Shown here piece by piece: positions 1-5,207 of a stretch of 7,828 nt of DNA. Positions within the stretch are counted from its first letter, which is position 1. Each line of letters opens with the position of its first letter. Origin of the DNA: JACOYH01 sp964469735. Its GTDB lineage: Bacteria; Patescibacteriota; Minisyncoccia; Minisyncoccales; MHMH01. The translations under genes were made by a program, and so were the position numbers. The notes beneath the pieces are model-generated. The model saw only the letters and a program-made list of their open reading frames with translations. It was not told the DNA's origin and searched no databases. The stretch covers positions 1 through 7,828 of the forward strand of contig CAYXYS010000026.1 of the NCBI GenBank assembly GCA_964469735.1, written 5' to 3'.

Positions 1-793
<793 letters not shown>

Positions 794-796
794 TTT

Positions 797-835
797 ACCC
801 AGTTAAATGGTCGCTTTCGCGAATTTAACATGGGT
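797..835 (-). repeat. Hairpin with GNRA tetraloop next to the 16S 5' end
   Basis: On the RNA-like strand the arms ACCCATGTTAAAT (835-823) and ATTTAACTGGGT (808-797) pair over 12 bp with one bulged T. They enclose an inner stem TCGC/GCGA capped by the tetraloop GAAA, with a two-base CC bulge between the stems. The outer arm ends about 4 nt before the mature 16S end. The position suggests a processing signal for 16S 5' maturation or a fold that keeps the leader away from the nascent rRNA; that role is inferred. Confidence 0.75.
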
Positions 836-838
836 GAA

Positions 839-857
839 TAGAGTCGAAGCAACTCTA
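839..857 (-). repeat. Small hairpin in the rRNA leader
   Basis: A perfect 6-bp inverted repeat, TAGAGT (839-844) and ACTCTA (852-857), flanks a 7-nt loop. It sits between the two larger leader hairpins and is probably part of the same folded leader. Alone it would be close to what chance allows. Confidence 0.4.
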
Positions 858-884
858 AAAAACTAAACGAACGATAGTGAGTCT

Positions 885-949
885 ACCGAGCACTCAATTT
901 ACCTCAACTTGTATTGAACACATCATTAAAGATAAATTGAGTGCTCGGT
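885..949 (-). repeat. 17-bp perfect inverted repeat in the rRNA leader
   Basis: The arms ACCGAGCACTCAATTTA (885-901) and TAAATTGAGTGCTCGGT (933-949) are exact reverse complements around a 31-nt loop. The length makes chance very unlikely. There is no U-run on the 3' side, so it is not an intrinsic terminator. A long uninterrupted RNA duplex in a pre-rRNA leader is the kind of structure RNase III cuts, though the usual substrate pairs the leader with the spacer beyond the 16S; here the hairpin is self-contained. Confidence 0.85.
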
Positions 950-974
950 TTCATCTTCACTTCGTTCAGATTTA

Positions 975-1004
975 TTTTCAAAGTACGGGTTTTGCCCTTG
1001 AAAA
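975..1004 (-). repeat. Interrupted hairpin in the rRNA leader
   Basis: The arms TTTTCAA (975-981) and TTGAAAA (998-1004) pair over 7 bp and enclose an inner GGG/CCC stem with a TTTTG loop. It directly adjoins the 1005-1050 hairpin, so the two would stack end to end in RNA. Confidence 0.5.
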
Positions 1005-1050
1005 CAAAACCGTGAAGACATCCAATCAATTAGGTACCTTCACGGTTTTG
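1005..1050 (-). repeat. 13-bp hairpin with T-rich 3' side, first in the rRNA leader
   Basis: The arms CAAAACCGTGAAG (1005-1017) and CTTCACGGTTTTG (1038-1050) are exact complements around a 20-nt loop, and A/T pairs extend the stem past a one-base bulge. Read on the minus strand the second arm ends GGTTTTGTTTTC, which resembles an intrinsic terminator with an interrupted U-tract. It could be an attenuator that antitermination must overcome, or just another leader fold. Confidence 0.7.
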
Positions 1051-1124
1051 CTTTTGGTGTCTTGTTTTCTATTGAATTTTATTATCCAGACTAATTAATA
1101 TCCCTCTTAATTGTCCACTTATCT

Positions 1125-1152
1125 ATTATATAGGTTCAAACCCGCCTGTCAA
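1125..1152 (-). promoter_or_regulatory. Strong sigma-70-type promoter of the rRNA operon
   Basis: On the minus strand there is an exact -35 hexamer TTGACA (1147-1152) and an exact -10 hexamer TATAAT (1125-1130), separated by 16 bp. Transcription should start near base 1118, about 325 nt before the 16S 5' end. This is the strongest promoter in the window and faces the 16S gene. The -35 box starts 4 bp after the end of the tRNA-like remnant. Confidence 0.9.
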
Positions 1153-1155
1153 GTG

Positions 1156-1186
1156 AGCCGATGGCCGGATTCGAACCGACGACCTA
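1156..1186 (-). pseudogene. tRNA-Thr 3'-half remnant (duplicated T arm and acceptor strand)
   Basis: Bases 1155-1186 match bases 1209-1240 of the intact tRNA-Thr at 31 of 32 positions; the difference, C against T at base 1165, leaves a G-U pair in the T stem. The copied part covers the end of the anticodon region, the variable loop, the T arm (TTCGAAT loop), the 3' acceptor strand CATCGGC and the discriminator U. There is no matching 5' acceptor strand or D arm: the 24 bases before it (in transcription direction) do not complete a cloverleaf. It is either a decayed tandem tRNA copy or the footprint of an element that used the tRNA 3' end as its attachment site. Confidence 0.85.
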
Positions 1187-1209
1187 TTTACCCCGTTAGA
1201 TTTGCCGAG

Positions 1210-1281
1210 AGCCGATGGTCGGATTCGAACCGACGACCTACTGTTTACAAAACAGTTGCTCTACCACTGAGCTACATCGGC
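1210..1281 (-). tRNA. trnT: tRNA-Thr (anticodon UGU)
   Basis: The complete cloverleaf is visible: acceptor GCCGATG/CATCGGC, D stem GCTC/GAGC with loop AGTGGTA, anticodon stem ACTGT/ACAGT with loop TTTGTAA, five-base variable loop AGGTC, and T stem GTCGG/CCGAC with loop TTCGAAT. The anticodon TGT reads ACA, a threonine codon, and the first acceptor pairs (G1-C72, C2-G71) agree with threonine identity. The discriminator is U and CCA is not encoded, so the 3' end must be finished by a nucleotidyltransferase. The gene starts 2 nt after the stop codon of the upstream small membrane protein, so it is probably released from a longer transcript. Confidence 0.97.
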
Positions 1282-1283
1282 AT

Positions 1284-1628
1284 TTACCTGCCGTCTTTGG
1301 CCTTTTTAAGCTCCTCCCAGTAATTATCCTTGTGGTTTTTTTTCTGGTTGGATTTCTGGCGCAGTTTTTCCAGCCAAGTTCCGGTTTTCTGCTCTGTTCT
1401 TAGGGTGAGAACCCTTACCCTAGAAAGAACTTTTTGGAGATGAACTTCGTAATCGAAAACATCGGAGCCGGGAAGGTTTCCAACTTGCCTCCTGAGCCTT
1501 GCGGCCAAAGGTTCTCCGGGAAGGGCATCTTCGGGAAGGCTGGCCAAAACGGGAATTTTCCTTAAAACAATCAAAAGAATTCCTCCCAGCCCTACGAATA
1601 AAAGAATAGTTAAAATGATTTCTGCCAT
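1284..1628 (-). CDS. Small membrane-anchored protein of unknown function
   Basis: This 114-residue protein is not one I recognise. Residues 4-23 form one hydrophobic helix (IILTILLFVGLGGILLIVLR), followed by a basic residue pair, a proline-rich stretch (about 26-40) and a highly charged, lysine/arginine-rich C-terminal region (about 41-114) likely to be helical and cytoplasmic, perhaps able to touch nucleic acid or the ribosome. It starts 4 bp after the tsf stop and ends 2 bp before tRNA-Thr, so it almost surely belongs to the rpsB-tsf transcript. The ribosome binding site is weak (TAGG, 4 nt before the ATG). It is supported as a real gene by length, by filling the gap exactly and by its coherent helix-plus-charged-tail design. 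Confidence 0.75.
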   Translation of the reverse strand: MAEIILTILLFVGLGGILLIVLRKIPVLASLPEDALPGEPLAARLRRQVGNLPGSDVFDYEVHLQKVLSRVRVLTLRTEQKTGTWLEKLRQKSNQKKNHKDNYWEELKKAKDGR

Positions 1629-1632
1629 TTGC

Positions 1633-2217
1633 CTATATCTCGTAGCGAGTAAAGTTTTTAACGACTATTTTCTCCCCTATTTTAGCCACGGTTTCGTTAA
1701 AAAGGTCGTTTATAGTTTTGTCTTGGTCTTTAATCCAGGACTGGGACATTAAAGAAACGCTTTCTTTATATTTGTTGAGCTTTCCTTCTATTATCTGCTC
1801 AACTACATTCTGGGGCTTTCCCGAATCGGCTACTTGCTCTTGATAAATCTTTTTTTCTCCGTCTAAAAACTCTTCGGGAATTTGGTCTTCGCTGATGAAA
1901 AGGGGTTTCATTGCCGCTATCTGCAGGCAAATTTCATGAGCTAAATTTTGAAAATCTTTGGATCTGGCCACAAAATCCGACTCGCACCTCAATTCCAGCA
2001 AAACCCCCACCCTCTTATTGGGGTGAATATAGCTTTCCACTATTCCTTGGGCGGTTTCTTTTTCAGCTCTTTTTCCGGCCAATTCTACCCCCCTTTCTCT
2101 CAAGATCTTTTTAGCTTCGTCTAAATTTCCCTGAACCTGCTCCAAGGCTTTTTTGCATTCGGTTATGGAAACTCCAGTTTCTTCTCTGAGCTTTTTAATT
2201 TGTTCCATGTCGGTCAT
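1633..2217 (-). CDS. tsf: Translation elongation factor Ts (short form)
   Basis: EF-Ts is the guanine nucleotide exchange factor that regenerates EF-Tu-GTP in the cytoplasm. Residues about 1-45 form the UBA-like N-terminal domain (IKKLREETGVSITECKKAL), and the exchange motif is present as SDFVAR at 80-85, whose Asp-Phe reaches the EF-Tu nucleotide site. The C-terminal pattern SLMSQSWIKDQDKTINDL (155-172) matches the family block near the end of the core. At 194 residues it is much shorter than the E. coli protein (about 280) and resembles the short Thermus-type form. The gene lies 20 bp after rpsB, the usual bacterial order. The first ATG was kept although only a distant AAGG precedes it; Met4 is an alternative start. 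TATAAT occurs in the rpsB-tsf gap (2223-2234) but lacks a good -35. Confidence 0.96.
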   Translation of the reverse strand: MTDMEQIKKLREETGVSITECKKALEQVQGNLDEAKKILRERGVELAGKRAEKETAQGIVESYIHPNKRVGVLLELRCESDFVARSKDFQNLAHEICLQIAAMKPLFISEDQIPEEFLDGEKKIYQEQVADSGKPQNVVEQIIEGKLNKYKESVSLMSQSWIKDQDKTINDLFNETVAKIGEKIVVKNFTRYEI

Positions 2218-2237
2218 ATATTTCTATTATACCTTAT

Positions 2238-2939
2238 TTACTTCTTATTCTTTAACACCACCTCTTTAACCTTCCCTAATATATATGCCACCGAAGACAA
2301 AGCGTCGTCGTTGGCGGGAATAACATAATCGGCCTGAGCGGGATCAACGTTAGTATCGGCGAGAGCGATAATTTTAACCCCCTTGGCCTTAGCCTCTGAT
2401 ATGGCTAACTGGTCTTTTTTCATGTCGCAGACGAAAACCGCTTCGGGAATTCCAGCAAGGTTCCTTATTCCCTCAAACTTAACTGTTAACCTTTCTAATT
2501 CCTTGTCTAATTTGGCCTTTTCTTTCTTGGTATATTTTTCCAGCTCGCCTTCTTTTTTCTTCCTTTCCAGTTCTTTATAGTGCTCAATTCTCTTCGAAAT
2601 GCTGGAAAAATTGGTGAATGTTCCCCCCAGCCATCTTTCCGATACGTAAGGAAGATTGCATTCTTCTGCGGTTTTTTTGATTAAATCCTTAATTTGAACT
2701 TTTGTGCCAACCAAAAGAAGCGTCTTTCCGTCGGAAACGATATCGCTGATAAATTTCAGGGCTTCTTCCAACTTCTCTTTGGTTTTATCTAAATCGATAA
2801 TATGAATGCCGCTTCTGGCGCCAAAGAGATAAGGCTCCATTTTGGGGTGGATATTGGAAGTTTTGTGTCCGAAATGAACGCCAGCTTGGGCCATTTCTTC
2901 TACGTCTATTTTGAAGTCTTTTTGTTTGGTTTCTGCCAT
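2238..2939 (-). CDS. rpsB: 30S ribosomal protein S2
   Basis: S2 binds the 16S rRNA at the head-body junction of the small subunit and is needed for S1 or mRNA contacts. Family blocks are clear: AGVHFGHKTSNIHPKM (19-34), FGARSGIHIIDLDKT (39-53), the signature ERWLGGTFTNF (101-111), a coiled-coil insertion rich in Lys/Glu (about 115-155), and the closing block ALADTNVDP...DYVIPANDDA (193-213). The length of 233 residues is typical. It is the first gene of the rpsB-tsf-small membrane protein-tRNA-Thr run and diverges from pyrH. The start codon lies only about 12 nt from the predicted transcription start, with no Shine-Dalgarno better than GAG. Confidence 0.98.
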   Translation of the reverse strand: MAETKQKDFKIDVEEMAQAGVHFGHKTSNIHPKMEPYLFGARSGIHIIDLDKTKEKLEEALKFISDIVSDGKTLLLVGTKVQIKDLIKKTAEECNLPYVSERWLGGTFTNFSSISKRIEHYKELERKKKEGELEKYTKKEKAKLDKELERLTVKFEGIRNLAGIPEAVFVCDMKKDQLAISEAKAKGVKIIALADTNVDPAQADYVIPANDDALSSVAYILGKVKEVVLKNKK

Positions 2940-2957
2940 AATTTTTACTCGATTAGT

Positions 2958-2966
2958 ACTATATCA
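2958..2966 (-). promoter_or_regulatory. Probable extended -10 promoter for rpsB-tsf
   Basis: The minus strand reads TGATATAGT, an extended -10 element (TG, one base, then TATAGT). The -35 position is poor (TTTTCT at 2981-2986). The predicted start is near base 2951, which leaves a very short 5' leader before the rpsB ATG at 2939. Confidence 0.5.
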
Positions 2967-2999
2967 TATTTTCAAAAAAAAGAAAAGTCCCGTTAAATC

Positions 3000-3013
3000 C
3001 TCAAGAACTTGAG
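3000..3013. repeat. Interrupted palindrome in the rpsB-pyrH divergent region
   Basis: CTCAAG-AA-CTTGAG is a perfect 6-bp inverted repeat with a 2-bp centre. The centre is too short for an RNA hairpin, so a protein-binding dyad is the more natural reading. It lies between the predicted rpsB promoter and the pyrH ribosome binding site. No regulator is known from the sequence. Confidence 0.3.
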
Positions 3014-3022
3014 AATTAATTC

Positions 3023-3036
3023 GGGGGGTGGTAAGG
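3023..3036 (+). promoter_or_regulatory. Ribosome binding site that sets the pyrH start
   Basis: The purine-rich stretch GGGGGGTGGTAAGG holds two overlapping matches to the anti-Shine-Dalgarno sequence (GGGGGTGGT, like GGAGGTGAT, and TAAGG). It supports the ATG at 3042 or 3045 and argues against the upstream TTG start. Confidence 0.65.
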
Positions 3037-3041
3037 TTAAA

Positions 3042-3728
3042 ATGATGAAAAAAACCATAGTAATCTCCCTTGGGGGTTCTATTATAGTGCCTCAAAAAAT
3101 TCAAGTGACCTTCCTTAAGCGATTTAAGGATTTTATTTTAAAATTACTGAAAGAAAATTACAAGTTTATCATAGTAGCCGGCGGAGGGGCTACTGCCAGG
3201 CAATATCAATCGGCGGCAGAACAAATATCAAAGATAACCGACGAAGACAAGGACTGGATAGGGATTCACGCAACCCGTATAAACGCTCACCTGCTGAGAA
3301 CCATATTTAAAAAACAGGCTTATCCGGTAGTGCTCGACAGCCCCCACAAAACCATTAAAGGCAAGCCGTATAAACTTTATATAGCTTCCGGATGGGTGCC
3401 GGGATTTTCCACCGACTACGACGCTGTTCTGCTGGCCAAGAGGTTTGGATCCAAAAAAATCATTAATGCTTCAAATATAGATTATGTCTATACTAAAGAC
3501 ATTGGCAAGCACAAAGACGCAAAACCGATTAAAGAAATAAACTGGGGAAATTACCGAAAACTCGTAGGGCCAAAATGGAAACCGGGAATGAACGCTCCCT
3601 TTGACCCGATAGCGGCCAAAACAGCTGAAAAATTTAAAATGAAAGTGATTGTCGCCAACGGAACCAACCTAAAAAACCTGGAAGATATAATAAAAGAAAG
3701 AGAATTCAAGGGAACAATCCTCGGTTGA
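3042..3728 (+). CDS. pyrH: Uridylate (UMP) kinase, archaeal type
   Basis: This enzyme phosphorylates UMP to UDP with ATP in pyrimidine nucleotide synthesis. It belongs to the amino-acid kinase fold. Visible motifs, counted from the first ATG, are the nucleotide loop SLGGSIIVP (9-17), VAGGGATARQY (about 46-56), the archaeal-family block GIHATRINAHLL (about 77-88), the PGFSTDYDAVLLA block and the IINASNIDYVYTKD block that binds phosphate and base, and PFDPIAA near the end. From memory of the family, these blocks match euryarchaeal UMP kinases (GIQITRANAMLL, GGSVLVP) better than the bacterial hexamer type (LKLSGE). Start: TAAGG (3032-3036) lies 5 nt before the first ATG and 8 nt before the second (3045), so either is possible; the upstream TTG at 3009 is rejected because the purine-rich ribosome binding site lies inside that extension. 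It ends with TGA. In many bacteria pyrH follows tsf; here it is on the other strand. Confidence 0.93.
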   Translation: MMKKTIVISLGGSIIVPQKIQVTFLKRFKDFILKLLKENYKFIIVAGGGATARQYQSAAEQISKITDEDKDWIGIHATRINAHLLRTIFKKQAYPVVLDSPHKTIKGKPYKLYIASGWVPGFSTDYDAVLLAKRFGSKKIINASNIDYVYTKDIGKHKDAKPIKEINWGNYRKLVGPKWKPGMNAPFDPIAAKTAEKFKMKVIVANGTNLKNLEDIIKEREFKGTILG

Positions 3729-3826
3729 CTAAAAGAAAGTAAAGGACGAACCGCCATCTTTCTCACCCCCTTCTTTTAAAATTACTAACTAAAGGGTATA
3801 ATAATGGAGACTGAGGGCCAATACTC

Positions 3827-3854
3827 TTGATTTTTCGGTTTGATTTGGTAATAT
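3827..3854 (+). promoter_or_regulatory. Probable rpmE-prfA promoter
   Basis: TTGATT (3827-3832) and TAATAT (3849-3854) are separated by 16 bp, each with two mismatches at most from consensus hexamers. The expected start falls at about 3860-3862, at or beside the rpmE ATG (3862), so the transcript would be leaderless or nearly so. A second exact -10, TATAAT at 3797-3802, has only a poor -35 and would give a leader of about 53 nt. Which of the two is used cannot be decided from sequence. Confidence 0.5.
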
Positions 3855-3861
3855 AAGAGAT

Positions 3862-4089
3862 ATGAAAAAAGATATTCATCCAAAATACTACGATAAAGCC
3901 AAAGTTCAGTGCGCTTGCGGCAATAGCTTTACTGTTGGCTCAACTAAGGAATCAATAGAGGTGGAAATCTGCTCGCAGTGCCACCCGTTTTATACTGGCA
4001 AAGAAAAGATTCTCGACAGCATGGGTAGAGTGGAAAAATTCAGAAAAAGACTCCAGAGAAAAGAGGAAATTCGGAAAAAGAAGAAATAA
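3862..4089 (+). CDS. rpmE: 50S ribosomal protein L31, zinc-binding type
   Basis: L31 bridges the large-subunit central protuberance and the small-subunit head. The 75-residue protein starts MKKDIHPKYYD, the family's standard opening, and keeps four zinc-ribbon cysteines at C17, C19, C37 and C40 (CAC and CSQC), the zinc-binding (C+) form. The block CHPFYTGKEKILDSMGRVEKFRKR (40-63) is typical, followed by a lysine/arginine tail. It sits 6 bp before prfA, a common bacterial pairing, and begins a two-gene operon. No good Shine-Dalgarno precedes the ATG (only AAGAGA, too close), which fits a leaderless start. Confidence 0.97.
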   Translation: MKKDIHPKYYDKAKVQCACGNSFTVGSTKESIEVEICSQCHPFYTGKEKILDSMGRVEKFRKRLQRKEEIRKKKK

Positions 4090-4095
4090 TTCCCA

Positions 4096-5142
4096 ATGGC
4101 CGGTATTGAAGAAATAAAAAAGGAATATCAGCAAGTACTCGATCAGCTCAGCGACCCTGAGCTGATTTCCAATTGGGAAAAAATGGAAGAGCTCTCAAAA
4201 AAGAAGGCTTATCTCGAAAAAATAATCCAAAAGAACGAGGAGATTAAAGAAGTGGAAAATAAAATAGCCGAAAACAAAGAGATAATAAAAGCCCAAGAAG
4301 ATTCCGACCTTGTTTCTCTAGCGGAATCGGAGCTTTTTCAGCTTCAAGAGAAAGAAAAAATATTAAACGACGAGCTTGCCACCTTAATCAAAGGAGAAAG
4401 CGAAACAGCTAAGCCGGAAGCCGTTATTATTGAAATAAGGGCCGGGGCCGGAGGCCAAGAATCAGCCCTCTTCGCCGCCAATCTTTTCAGGATGTATTCG
4501 AAATATGCCGGACTCAAGGGATGGAAAATAACCACACTTGATTCCCAACCCACCGAGCTGGGAGGATTTAAACAGATAACTTTTGAACTGAAAGACGGAG
4601 ATGTCTATTCTAAAATGCAGTACGAGGGAGGCGTCCATAGGGTTCAAAGAATTCCCGAAACCGAAAAGGCGGGAAGAGTCCATACTTCAACTGCTTCGGT
4701 GGCAGTCCTTCCTAAAGCCAAAAAGACCGAAATAACCTTAAATCCGGCCGACCTTAAGGTGGAAGTTTCCAAATCGGGAGGGCCGGGCGGTCAGAACGTT
4801 AATAAGAGAATGACTGCCGTCAGGATAGTCCATTTGCCCTCGGGCATTGCCGTATCCTCCCAAACCGAAAGAAACCTCCAGCAAAACAAAGAAAGCGCGA
4901 TGTCAATCTTGGCCGCAAAGCTTAAAGAAATCAAAGAGGAGGAGGAAATGAAAAAAATGGGCGAAAAAAGAAAATCCCAAATCAAAGGCGCCATGAGATC
5001 AGACAAAATCAGAACCTATAACTTTCCCCAAGACAGAGTAACCGACCATAGAATAAAAAAAAGCTTTCACAATATAGAATCAATTATGGACGGCAATATC
5101 GACCCCATTATAAAATCCCTATCCGAATCAGAAATAGAATAA
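4096..5142 (+). CDS. prfA: Peptide chain release factor 1
   Basis: RF1 recognises UAA and UAG stop codons in the ribosomal A site and triggers peptide release. The 348-residue length is close to the usual 355-360. The N-terminal coiled coil covers about 1-100. The stop-codon reading tripeptide is PET at 187-189 (PxT type, marking RF1; RF2 has SPF). The catalytic GGQ is at 231-233 within SGGPGGQNVNK; Asn rather than the more usual His follows the Gln. The block RAGAGGQESALFA (115-127) is an RF1/RF2 family signature and the GGQ there is not the catalytic one. The C-terminal end (RTYNFPQDRVTDHRI, about 312-326) is also classical. It starts 6 bp after rpmE. The methyltransferase gene prmC, often next in bacteria, is absent; two hairpin terminators follow instead. 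Confidence 0.98.
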   Translation: MAGIEEIKKEYQQVLDQLSDPELISNWEKMEELSKKKAYLEKIIQKNEEIKEVENKIAENKEIIKAQEDSDLVSLAESELFQLQEKEKILNDELATLIKGESETAKPEAVIIEIRAGAGGQESALFAANLFRMYSKYAGLKGWKITTLDSQPTELGGFKQITFELKDGDVYSKMQYEGGVHRVQRIPETEKAGRVHTSTASVAVLPKAKKTEITLNPADLKVEVSKSGGPGGQNVNKRMTAVRIVHLPSGIAVSSQTERNLQQNKESAMSILAAKLKEIKEEEEMKKMGEKRKSQIKGAMRSDKIRTYNFPQDRVTDHRIKKSFHNIESIMDGNIDPIIKSLSESEIE

Positions 5143-5168
5143 ATACACGGGTTTCACCCGTGTATTTT
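5141..5168 (+). terminator. Intrinsic terminator of rpmE-prfA
   Basis: AAATACACGGGT (5141-5152) and ACCCGTGTATTT (5156-5167) form a perfect 12-bp stem with a TTC loop, and the stem runs into a short T-run. It overlaps the last two bases of the prfA stop codon. The T-run is short (TTTTAT), so the second hairpin just downstream probably adds efficiency. Confidence 0.8.
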
Positions 5169-5174
5169 ATATAC

Positions 5175-5200
5175 AAAAGCGGTGCAGAACACCGCTTTTT
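5175..5200. terminator. Bidirectional terminator between convergent genes
   Basis: AAAAGCGGTG (5175-5184) and CACCGCTTTT (5190-5199) form a perfect 10-bp stem around a 5-nt loop, with TTTTT on the plus-strand 3' side and TTTT on the minus-strand 3' side. It lies between the ends of prfA (plus) and the unknown gene (minus), so it can stop transcription from both sides. Confidence 0.88.
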
Positions 5201-5207
5201 GGTTTGA

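Larger units (their letters stand above)
794..1118 (-). other. Structured 5' leader of the rRNA transcript
   Basis: This stretch of about 325 nt lies between the presumed transcription start of the rRNA promoter and the 16S 5' end. It holds no believable gene: the 73-codon plus-strand frame at 877-1098 runs through inverted repeats and has no ribosome binding site. Read on the minus strand it contains at least five hairpins in series (1005-1050, 975-1004, 885-949, 839-857 and 797-835). The loop of the 885-949 hairpin contains ATCTTTAATG, weakly like the boxA antitermination element (about 8 of 12 bases of TGCTCTTTAACA); this match is too weak to call. The likely roles, by analogy with other bacterial rRNA leaders, are antitermination, pre-rRNA folding and RNase processing. 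Confidence 0.7.

Noticed and set aside
885..949. CIRCE-like operator (AGCACTC and GAGTGCT half-sites)
   Set aside because: The half-sites match the CIRCE core, but CIRCE has a 9-bp spacer and here the gap is over 40 bp, inside a longer 17-bp stem in an rRNA leader. A heat-shock operator is not supported.
877..1098. 73-residue plus-strand open frame
   Set aside because: It crosses both arms of the 13-bp and 17-bp inverted repeats, has no ribosome binding site and lies antisense to the rRNA leader.
1156..1209. A second functional tRNA (for example with anticodon GGG)
   Set aside because: The bases before the T arm give at best a mismatched stem around a six-base loop, and there is no D arm or 5' acceptor strand; a full tRNA would overlap the tRNA-Thr gene.
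2223..2234. Internal promoter for tsf (TATAAT in the rpsB-tsf gap)
   Set aside because: The -10 is exact but the only -35 at workable distance (TTAAAG) matches at about three positions, and tsf is normally served by the rpsB promoter.
3009..3041. Longer pyrH starting at TTG 3009
   Set aside because: The extension would encode a glycine-rich stretch that is simply the translated ribosome binding site; family members start just before the GGS loop.
3726..3777. Recoded TGA (glycine, as in SR1 or Gracilibacteria) extending pyrH
   Set aside because: The family ends at this position, the extension resembles nothing, and no other gene in the window needs TGA as a sense codon.
3733..3778. Terminator after pyrH
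   Set aside because: AGAAAG and CTTTCT could pair over only 6 bp with a long loop, and the following T-run is weak. Not called.
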